Positions 1-5,670 of a stretch of DNA of 15,187 nt are shown here, one piece after another. Positions within the stretch are counted from its first letter, which is position 1. Each line of letters starts with the position of its first letter. The stretch spans positions 1 through 15,187 of the forward strand of contig DJEH01000104.1 of the NCBI GenBank assembly GCA_002431845.1, in the 5' to 3' direction. The DNA comes from Prevotellaceae bacterium UBA5903. GTDB lineage: Bacteria > Bacteroidota > Bacteroidia > Bacteroidales > Bacteroidaceae. A model generated the notes under the pieces. That model was not told the origin of the DNA. It saw only the letters and a list, made by a program, of their open reading frames with translations, and searched no databases. Both the position numbers and the translations under genes were made by a program.

Positions 1-67
1 TAGCTCAGTTGGCCAGAGCACGTGATTTGTAATCTCGGGGTCGTTGGTTCGAATCCGACAAGAGGCT
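1..67 (+). tRNA. tRNA-Thr (anticodon UGU), 5' end cut by window edge
   Basis: The cloverleaf reads from position 8 of the tRNA onward; the seven 5' acceptor bases lie outside the window. D-arm stems are GCTC at 3-6 and GAGC at 16-19. The anticodon stem is 21-25 with 33-37, with one T-T mismatch at 23/35. The loop at 26-32 has anticodon TGT at 28-30, reading ACA threonine codons. The T-arm is GTTGG (43-47), loop TTCGAAT, CCGAC (55-59). The 3' acceptor strand is 60-66 with discriminator T67, and CCA is not encoded. It lies 21 bases before a second tRNA-Thr and is probably co-transcribed with it. Confidence 0.93.
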
Positions 68-88
68 CTTCTTATAACCAATTCGGTT

Positions 89-161
89 GCCGAAATGGCT
101 CAGTTGGTAGAGCAATTCATTCGTAATGAATAGGTCGCGGGTTCGAGTCCCGCTTTCGGCT
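89..161 (+). tRNA. tRNA-Thr (anticodon CGU)
   Basis: This is a complete 73-base cloverleaf. The acceptor stem GCCGAAA (89-95) pairs with TTTCGGC (154-160), with discriminator T161 and no encoded CCA. The D-stem is 98-101 with 110-113. The anticodon stem ATTCA (115-119) pairs with TGAAT (127-131) around loop TTCGTAA, giving anticodon CGT at 122-124, which reads ACG. The T-stem is GCGGG (137-141) with CCCGC (149-153). With the preceding UGU tRNA it forms a small threonine tRNA cluster ending at the hairpin at 166-211. Confidence 0.96.
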
Positions 162-165
162 CAGA

Positions 166-211
166 ACAAATGCTTGATAATGCTAGTTAGCTTATCAAGC
201 ATTTGTTTTTT
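166..211 (+). terminator. Rho-independent terminator of the tRNA-Thr cluster
   Basis: A perfect 15-bp inverted repeat, 166-180 with 192-206, has an 11-base loop and is followed by a T run (206-211). It begins five bases after the tRNA discriminator base, so the tRNA 3' end must be released from this structure by processing. Confidence 0.9.
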
Positions 212-308
212 ATTCTCCCGCTTTTTGCCTTTTTGCTTGAGCTTATACTGGGCTTGAAAAATAAAAAGACGTATTTTTTTATGCTTATATAGCAAAGGTG
301 ATGATAAT

Positions 309-339
309 TTTGTAAATTTGCAATCAAAAGTTATTTTTG
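309..339 (+). promoter_or_regulatory. Bacteroidetes-type promoter for tkt-rpiB
   Basis: The -7 element TATTTTTG (332-339) matches TAnnTTTG, and a -33 TTTG lies at 309-312, 19 bases upstream, which is the usual spacing. Transcription would start near 346, giving a leader of about 20 bases. A second TAnnTTTG match (TAAATTTG, 313-320) overlaps it but has no good -33 partner, so I prefer the downstream one. Confidence 0.65.
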
Positions 340-365
340 CTACAAATATCTAAACGAATATAGCA

Positions 366-2396
366 ATGTCAATGCAACATTCAAAAGAACTAATGAACCT
401 TGCTGCTGATAATATACGTATATTGGCTGCAAGTATGGTAGAACGCGCAAAGTCTGGTCATCCTGGCGGTGCTATGGGCGGTGCAGATTTTATAAACGTG
501 CTCTATTCCGAATTTCTTAACTTTGATCCCGATGAGGCAACGTGGCGTTGTCGCGACCGCTTTTTCCTTGATCCTGGTCATATGTCTCCTATGCTATATT
601 CGCAGTTGGCACTGATTGGGAATTTTACAATTGAAGAACTCAAACAGTTTCGTCAATGGGGATCGCCAACTCCTGGACATCCTGAGGTATGTCCAGTACG
701 TGGAATTGAAAATACAAGTGGTCCGCTTGGTCAAGGTCATACCTTTGCTGTTGGCGCAGCTATTGCAGCCAAGGCTTTGTATGCGCGTACAGGTAATCTA
801 GGCTTTGCAAAAGAAAAAATCTATGCATACATATCAGATGGTGGCGTGCAAGAAGAAATTTCGCAAGGTGCTGGACGTATGGCGGGGCATTTAGGCTTAA
901 ATAATCTTATTATGTTCTTCGATGCCAACGAAGTGCAACTTTCAACTGAAACCTCTTCGGTTATATCAGAAGATACAGGCATGAAGTATCGTGCTTGGAA
1001 TTGGAATGTACTCGAAATTGATGGCAATGATTGCGAACAAATACGCGATGCCTTGACAAAAGCAAACGAAGAAGAATCACGTCCTACGCTTATTATAGGT
1101 CACTGTGTTATGGGCAAGGGGGCTCGTAAGGCTGATGGCTCATCATACGAACATAATTGCAAAACTCATGGTTCGCCTTTAGGTGGTGAAGCATATATTA
1201 ATACAATTAAAAATCTTGGAGGTGACCCTGAAAATCCTTTCGTTATACGTGAAGAGGTAAAGAAACTTTATGATGAGCGTAAGGAAGAACTTCGAAAGAT
1301 TGTGGCACAACGTCGTGCGGAAGAAAAAGCATGGGAAGAATCTAATCCCGAAAAGGCTGCATTGCTAAATGATTGGATGGCACGAAAATTGCCAAACATT
1401 CCCTGGGAAACAGTAGAGCAAAAGCCCAATTCTCCTACACGTAATGGGTCTTCGGCATGTTTAAGCTTGCTTTCAGAGTATGTGCCAAACATGATTGTAT
1501 CATCTGCCGATCTTTGCAATTCGGATAAAACAGATGGTTTCTTAAAGCATACCACAGAGATAACTCGTACAAACTTTGCTGGAGGTTTCTTGCAAGCGGG
1601 TGTTTCAGAATTAACAATGGCATGCGTATGTATTGGTATGATGCTACATGGTGGTATCATTACAGCAATGGGTACATTCTTTGTGTTCTCTGATTATATG
1701 AAACCAGCTATACGTATGGCTGCGTTAATGGAAGTTCCCGTCAAGTTTATTTGGACTCACGATGCGTTTAGAGTAGGCGAAGATGGCCCAACCCATGAAC
1801 CGGTAGAGCAAGAAGCTCAGATAAGGCTGATGGAGAAGCTCAAAAATCATAGTGGCCGTGATAGCGTACGCGTATTGCGTCCATGTGATGTACATGCAGT
1901 AACCGAATGTTGGAGATTGGCAATGGAGAATATGGATACTCCAACAGCTTTAATCTTTAGCCGTCAGAATATAAACGACCTCCCCGCAGGAGTTGATTAT
2001 CACCAAGGCATTTTGCATGGAGCGTATTCCGTTATAAAGGAAGACAACCCCGATGTGATATTAGTAGCTTCAGGCTCAGAAGTTGGCACACTTGTAGATA
2101 CAGCCAAGTTGCTGAAGGCAGATGGTGTTAAAGCTCGTGTTGTGAGTTGTCCAAGCGAAGGCTTGTTCCGTTCACAAAGTAAGGAGTATCAAGAGGCTCT
2201 GTTGCCTACAGGTGGTAAGATCTTTGCGCTAACAGCAGGGTTACCCGTAACTTTTGAAGGACTTGCAGGTTCTAATGGTCATGTGTATGGTTTGGAGAGT
2301 TTTGGTTTTAGTGCTCCTTATAAAGTGCTTGACGAAAAACTTGGATTTACTCCTCAAAACATCCACAAAGAAGTATTGTCTTATTTGAATAAATAA
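366..2396 (+). CDS. tkt: Transketolase
   Basis: This is a thiamine diphosphate- and Mg-dependent cytosolic enzyme. It moves two-carbon ketol units between sugar phosphates in the non-oxidative pentose phosphate pathway. At 676 residues it has the usual length. Visible motifs are SGHPGGAMG (30-38), GPLGQGHTFAVG (119-130), the cofactor-binding region SDGG (157-160) followed by DANE (186-189), the region around the likely catalytic glutamate GVSE (412-415), and GEDGPTHEP (471-479). The first glycine of the classical GDG is serine here. I recall this from other Bacteroidetes enzymes and do not read it as inactivation. ATG at 366 is chosen; ATG at 372 is an alternative that would change only two residues. 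The next gene, rpiB, starts six bases after the stop and makes a substrate of this enzyme, so the two are very probably one operon. No clear Shine-Dalgarno sequence is present. Confidence 0.97.
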   Translation: MSMQHSKELMNLAADNIRILAASMVERAKSGHPGGAMGGADFINVLYSEFLNFDPDEATWRCRDRFFLDPGHMSPMLYSQLALIGNFTIEELKQFRQWGSPTPGHPEVCPVRGIENTSGPLGQGHTFAVGAAIAAKALYARTGNLGFAKEKIYAYISDGGVQEEISQGAGRMAGHLGLNNLIMFFDANEVQLSTETSSVISEDTGMKYRAWNWNVLEIDGNDCEQIRDALTKANEEESRPTLIIGHCVMGKGARKADGSSYEHNCKTHGSPLGGEAYINTIKNLGGDPENPFVIREEVKKLYDERKEELRKIVAQRRAEEKAWEESNPEKAALLNDWMARKLPNIPWETVEQKPNSPTRNGSSACLSLLSEYVPNMIVSSADLCNSDKTDGFLKHTTEITRTNFAGGFLQAGVSELTMACVCIGMMLHGGIITAMGTFFVFSDYMKPAIRMAALMEVPVKFIWTHDAFRVGEDGPTHEPVEQEAQIRLMEKLKNHSGRDSVRVLRPCDVHAVTECWRLAMENMDTPTALIFSRQNINDLPAGVDYHQGILHGAYSVIKEDNPDVILVASGSEVGTLVDTAKLLKADGVKARVVSCPSEGLFRSQSKEYQEALLPTGGKIFALTAGLPVTFEGLAGSNGHVYGLESFGFSAPYKVLDEKLGFTPQNIHKEVLSYLNK

Positions 2397-2402
2397 AGTG
2401 TC

Positions 2403-2828
2403 ATGGTAGGATTAGCAAGTGATCATGCTGGATTTGAACTTAAGCAGTATGTAAAGAAATATCTTGATGAAAAAGGTATTGCCTATAAGGACTATGGTAC
2501 ATACACCACAGAAAGTTGTGATTACCCCGACTTTGCGCATGCATTGGCGCGTGGTATAGAGCAGTGTGAGGTGTCGCAAGGAATTGCAATTTGTGGCTCG
2601 GGCGAAGGCATATCAATGACGCTCAATAAGCATCAGCGTATACGTGCCGCATTGGTTTGGATACCCGAGATCGCTCACATGACACGTCTTCATAACGATG
2701 CCAATGTGCTTGTAATGCCGGGCAGATATATCGATGAGAACACGGCGCACGATATAATGGAAGAATTCTTCAACACAGAGTTTGAAGGAGGGAGACACGT
2801 ACGTCGCATCGAGAAAATTCCAGTTTAG
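2403..2828 (+). CDS. rpiB: Ribose-5-phosphate isomerase B
   Basis: The enzyme interconverts ribose 5-phosphate and ribulose 5-phosphate and so feeds transketolase, encoded just upstream. Its 141 residues are close to family length. The N-terminal ASDHAG (5-10) carries the substrate-contacting Asp8 and His9. CGSGEG (64-69) holds the likely catalytic base Cys64 in the phosphate-binding loop, and RLHNDANVL (95-103) contains conserved His97. The protein begins directly at the first beta-strand (MVGLASDHAG), so there is no room for a later start. The six-base gap from tkt and the lack of a separate Shine-Dalgarno sequence suggest translational coupling. The substrate could in principle be another sugar phosphate of the RpiB/LacAB family, but the pairing with tkt favours ribose 5-phosphate. 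Confidence 0.96.
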   Translation: MVGLASDHAGFELKQYVKKYLDEKGIAYKDYGTYTTESCDYPDFAHALARGIEQCEVSQGIAICGSGEGISMTLNKHQRIRAALVWIPEIAHMTRLHNDANVLVMPGRYIDENTAHDIMEEFFNTEFEGGRHVRRIEKIPV

Positions 2829-2832
2829 TGTT

Positions 2833-2856
2833 TCTATCTGGTTTGTATAAGATAGA
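2833..2856 (+). terminator. Possible weak terminator after rpiB
   Basis: TCTATCT (2833-2839) and AGATAGA (2850-2856) form a perfect but short AT-rich 7-bp stem with a 10-base loop, five bases after the rpiB stop. No T run follows immediately, so termination here is uncertain. Confidence 0.3.
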
Positions 2857-2945
2857 TTGAATGATATTTTAGGACAAAGGTGATGCAAATATGATGTTAG
2901 AGCGTAAGAGCTTTGTAAAAAACTACATAAAAGTTTGCATAAATG

Positions 2946-2976
2946 TTCTATAAATCAATCAGAATTACTATCTTTG
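2946..2976 (+). promoter_or_regulatory. Bacteroidetes-type promoter for the HU gene
   Basis: The -7 element TATCTTTG (2969-2976) matches TAnnTTTG exactly. At 20 bases upstream lies TTC (2946-2948), an imperfect -33 TTG. Transcription would start near 2983, about 43 bases before the HU start codon. Confidence 0.6.
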
Positions 2977-3025
2977 CACACGCTTTACAAGAAAACATCA
3001 AACTAAATTTATAACTCAAACTGGA

Positions 3026-3316
3026 ATGACTAAATCTGAAATTATCAAAGCTATTGCAAATAAAAAAGGTTTTGATCGCGAAATTGTAGCACAAGTGCTC
3101 GAAGCTTTCACAGTTGAAATCAAAGCTGCTTTGTTAGATGGAAACAATGTTAGTATGCGTGGTTTTGGCACATTCTATCTTAAACATCGTGCGGAGAAAA
3201 CTGCTCGCAACATGCAGAGCAATACTACTATCATAATTCCTGCGCATGATATAGCATCTTTTAAGCCTGCAAAAGAGTTCGCAGTGTCTGTAAAAGAGAA
3301 GACAACTGAAGCATAA
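3026..3316 (+). CDS. HU/IHF-family nucleoid DNA-binding protein
   Basis: This is a small basic dimeric protein that bends and packages chromosomal DNA. Its 96 residues fit the HU family. The N-terminal helices start MTKSEIIKAIA and are followed by the conserved core MRGFGTF (44-50). The beta-arm runs about 52-75 and the C-terminal helix begins near FKPAKEF (79-85). The arm tip reads ARNMQSNTT (60-68), where most HU and IHF proteins have RNPxTG, so the DNA-intercalating proline is replaced by Met63. Residues 86-96 form a short charged tail. A gene for a 29-residue basic protein follows after 43 bases and is probably co-transcribed. I cannot tell from the sequence which HU paralog this is. Confidence 0.93.
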   Translation: MTKSEIIKAIANKKGFDREIVAQVLEAFTVEIKAALLDGNNVSMRGFGTFYLKHRAEKTARNMQSNTTIIIPAHDIASFKPAKEFAVSVKEKTTEA

Positions 3317-3359
3317 TTGAGAATATAATTAACATAATTAACCATAAAACGTAATAGGT

Positions 3360-3449
3360 ATGCCTAACGGAAAAAAGAAGAAAAGACACAAGATGTCTAC
3401 TCACAAACGTAAAAAAAGACTACGTAAGAATCGTCATAAGAGCAAATAA
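3360..3449 (+). CDS. 29-residue very basic protein, probable ribosome-associated COX24/bS22-like peptide
   Basis: The product begins MPNGKKKKRHK and continues with further Lys/Arg/His-rich residues to its end at Lys29. It has no acidic residues at all. ATG at 3360 is the only sensible start, with TAA at 3447-3449. The pattern of a KKRH segment, then a Met, then repeated K/R triplets resembles the AURKAIP1/COX24 family, which includes mitochondrial mS38 and mycobacterial bS22. I recall near-identical peptides between HU and rng in other Bacteroidales, which supports a real gene. Ribosome binding is inferred from family resemblance and composition. It shares the HU promoter region, and a large hairpin follows 43 bases downstream. 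Alternatives are an RNA chaperone or a nucleoid peptide. Confidence 0.82.
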   Translation: MPNGKKKKRHKMSTHKRKKRLRKNRHKSK

Positions 3450-3492
3450 ACTCGACGGCTCTGATATATGAGTCTTTCAAGTGAACAAAAGA

Positions 3493-3556
3493 CGAGTAAA
3501 CGGGCTATTTTGATGTTTCGTAACGAAGCATTACCTCGTTTACTCGCTTTCTTTTT
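3493..3556 (+). terminator. Branched hairpin terminator after the HU operon
   Basis: CGAGTAAACG (3493-3502) pairs perfectly with CGTTTACTCG (3537-3546), followed by a T-rich tail (3547-3556). The 34-base loop contains a second hairpin, 3513-3520 with 3524-3531 (8 bp including one T-G pair, 3-base loop). The T-rich tail fits termination. The nested hairpin is more elaborate than a normal terminator. Confidence 0.65.
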
Positions 3557-3772
3557 ATAACATCGAATATGTAGTTTCTACTTCCCTTTTCTAAAAAGAT
3601 TCATCAACGACGTTATTTCTTTTAAAGATATTAAAGCGTACGATTAAGTGGGATTAGGTTATGACACTGGTTGTAATAAGCCTTAGCATTTAAATCTTTA
3701 ATATTACGCTCGTTTGTTATTTATATTATAAGGAAAGGTGATTTTAGAAACGCTTTTATCAAACGAAATTTC
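3557..3772 (+). other. Non-coding stretch upstream of rng, promoter not identified
   Basis: This covers the rest of a 323-base gene-free interval. It has no exact TAnnTTTG element and no convincing small gene. It contains a 9-bp inverted repeat, ATATTAAAG (3628-3636) with CTTTAATAT (3696-3704). An overlapping 6-bp pair, AGCGTA (3635-3640) with TACGCT (3705-3710), would compete with it. A purine-rich AAGGAAAGGTG lies near 3731-3741, too far from the rng start to act as its Shine-Dalgarno sequence. The stretch may be a structured leader of the rng mRNA, but nothing here proves it. Confidence 0.4.
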
Positions 3773-5356
3773 ATGACAAGCGAGGTTATTGTAGATGTAA
3801 CAAAAAAAGATATTTCCATTGCTCTGCTTGAGGATAAACGCTTAGTAGAGTACCAACGCGAAGGGCGTTCGGAGCATTTTTCTGTAGGAAATATCTATTT
3901 GGCAAAGGTTAGAAAACTTATGCCAGGACTCAATGCTTGCTTCGTGAATGTCGGTTTTGAACGCGACGCATTTCTCCATTATCTTGATTTAGGATCGCGC
4001 TATCATTCGCAAGAAAAGTTTTTGCAGCTTTTAGGCGATGGTAAACGCAGTGTGACGATTGATAAGGCAGGTAAACAACCCGAATTAGACAAGGACGGAA
4101 GCATACAAAACACTTTAAAGGTGGGGCAAGAAATCCTTGTTCAGATAGTAAAAGAACCTATAAACACAAAGGGGCCACGACTAACGGCAGAGCTATCTTT
4201 TGCAGGACGTTTCTTGGTCCTTATTCCCTTTAGCGACAAAATTTCTGTTTCCTCCAAAATCAAGTCTGGCTCAGAACGTACTCGCCTAAAGCAACTCATA
4301 CAAAGCATAAAGCCCAAGGGATTTGGTGTGATAATCCGCACAGTAGCTGAAAATATGCGAGTGGCAGAACTCGATAACGAAATGCATATTTTGCTTGAAC
4401 GTTGGGAAAATGCTATTGCCAAAGTAAAGAAAACTCGTAGCGAAGGTTATAAACTTCCTCAGCTTGTTTACGAAGAAACAAGCCGAACTGTAGCATTGTT
4501 GCGTGATTTGTTCAACCCATCGTATGAGAATATCTATGTAAATGATGAAACTGTTTACAAAGAAATTCGTAGCTATGTAAGCCTTATTGCTCCAGAGTGT
4601 AAAGACATTGTCAAACTTTACAAAGGCATTGTCCCTATTTTCGACAACTTCTCTGTTACAAAACAGATAAAGTCCTCGCTCGGAAGAACTGTTACTTATA
4701 AGCATGGTGCTTATCTGATTATTGAGCAAACGGAAGCCTTGCATGTTGTTGATGTAAATAGTGGCAATCGCTCAAAGAGTCCCGAAGGTCAAGAAGTAAA
4801 TGCATTAGACGTGAACCTTGGTGCAGCCGATGAACTTGCCCGCCAACTAAGATTGCGCGATATGGGAGGTATCATTGTGGTGGACTTCATTGATATGAAT
4901 TTGGCCGAGAACAGGCAAAAGCTCTATGAGCGTATGGTTGAAAATATGCGAAACGATCGTGCCCGCCATAGCATATTACCCTTGTCTAAGTTTGGCTTGA
5001 TGCAGATTACAAGACAACGTGTCCGCCCAGTGATGGATGTAAATGTAGAAGAAACTTGCCCAACATGTGGTGGAACAGGCAGGATTAAGCCTAGCATATT
5101 GTTTACGGATTCATTAGAAACAAAGATTGACACGTTGGTCAATAAGTTGGGTATCAAACATTTTCGCCTATATGTTCATCCCTTTGTGGCAGCATATATC
5201 AACCAGGGCGTATTCTCTATTAAACGTCGTTGGCAAATGCGTTATGGTTGGGGGGTAAAGGTTTATCCTAATCAAAAGCTTGCCTATTTACAATACGCTT
5301 TTTACGATATGAAGGGCGAGGAGATAATAATGGAGAAAACAAACGACATGAAGTAG
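3773..5356 (+). CDS. rng: RNase E/G-family endoribonuclease
   Basis: This is a cytoplasmic single-strand endoribonuclease for rRNA maturation and mRNA decay. The N-terminal part (about 35-130) is the S1 RNA-binding domain. The catalytic DNase I-like domain shows the Mg-binding residues in VVDVNSGN (325-332, Asp327 and Asn329) and GGIIVVDFIDM (365-375, Asp371). CPTCGGTG (429-436) is the zinc-link cysteine pair that joins subunits in RNase E (Cys429 and Cys432). At 527 residues it lacks the long disordered scaffold of E. coli RNase E and is closer to RNase G, with a Bacteroidetes-type C-terminal extension of about 90 residues. ATG at 3773 gives the usual MTSEV N-terminus. It appears to be a single-gene transcript between hairpins at 3493-3556 and 5444-5503. 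Confidence 0.95.
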   Translation: MTSEVIVDVTKKDISIALLEDKRLVEYQREGRSEHFSVGNIYLAKVRKLMPGLNACFVNVGFERDAFLHYLDLGSRYHSQEKFLQLLGDGKRSVTIDKAGKQPELDKDGSIQNTLKVGQEILVQIVKEPINTKGPRLTAELSFAGRFLVLIPFSDKISVSSKIKSGSERTRLKQLIQSIKPKGFGVIIRTVAENMRVAELDNEMHILLERWENAIAKVKKTRSEGYKLPQLVYEETSRTVALLRDLFNPSYENIYVNDETVYKEIRSYVSLIAPECKDIVKLYKGIVPIFDNFSVTKQIKSSLGRTVTYKHGAYLIIEQTEALHVVDVNSGNRSKSPEGQEVNALDVNLGAADELARQLRLRDMGGIIVVDFIDMNLAENRQKLYERMVENMRNDRARHSILPLSKFGLMQITRQRVRPVMDVNVEETCPTCGGTGRIKPSILFTDSLETKIDTLVNKLGIKHFRLYVHPFVAAYINQGVFSIKRRWQMRYGWGVKVYPNQKLAYLQYAFYDMKGEEIIMEKTNDMK

Positions 5357-5443
5357 CAAAAACCGCTTACAACGTGGTAGTGATAAATGTGCAATTAAGC
5401 ATATTTTGTTTTGTACTCAATTAGCTACCATATTGCTTGTAAA

Positions 5444-5503
5444 AAACAAAGGAAAGAGCATTGAACTTATGAAGAGGTCCGATGCTCTTTTCTTTTGTTT
5501 TAT
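5444..5503 (+). terminator. Rho-independent terminator after rng
   Basis: AAAGAGCAT (5453-5461) pairs with ATGCTCTTT (5482-5490). The stem can continue with AAACAAA (5444-5450) opposite the T-rich 5491-5500. The tail is a T-rich run with few interruptions. The loop is 20 bases. The 314-base interval from rng to feoAB otherwise holds only this hairpin and the feoAB promoter; I see no small gene in it. Confidence 0.75.
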
Positions 5504-5558
5504 GCACCCTAGTGAGGTGGCTTTTTACCCGTGATTTGTGAATACTTAAAAATAGGTA

Positions 5559-5589
5559 TTGAAAATGTAGCAAAGTAATCGTAACTTTG
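5559..5589 (+). promoter_or_regulatory. Bacteroidetes-type promoter for feoAB
   Basis: This is the clearest promoter in the window: -33 TTG (5559-5561), a 20-base spacer and -7 TAACTTTG (5582-5589). Transcription would start near 5596, leaving a leader of about 75 bases before the feoAB start codon. Confidence 0.8.
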
Positions 5590-5590
5590 C
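5570..5590. promoter_or_regulatory. Candidate operator overlapping the feoAB -7 element
   Basis: GCAAAGT (5570-5576) and ACTTTGC (5584-5590) are perfect 7-base inverted repeats separated by seven bases. The right half covers most of the -7 element. The symmetry and position would suit a dimeric repressor, and iron control would be logical for this gene. The sequence does not clearly match a Fur box I know, and half of the symmetry is supplied by the promoter consensus itself. Confidence 0.35.
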
Positions 5591-5670
5591 AAGTATAGAA
5601 ATGAATATGCGTATCTGCACGTGTATTTTATTTATATGCAATAAAAATCTGTCAGACAAAATAAGAATAT

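Noticed and set aside
313..320. TAAATTTG as the tkt promoter -7 element
   Set aside because: It matches TAnnTTTG but lacks a -33 partner; the element at 332-339 has one at correct spacing.
1268..1660. Minus-strand 130-codon open frame inside tkt
   Set aside because: It is the complement of a well-conserved gene, has no family resemblance, and follows from codon bias on the other strand. The same holds for the minus-strand frames in rng, feoAB, ABC-F and dnaJ.
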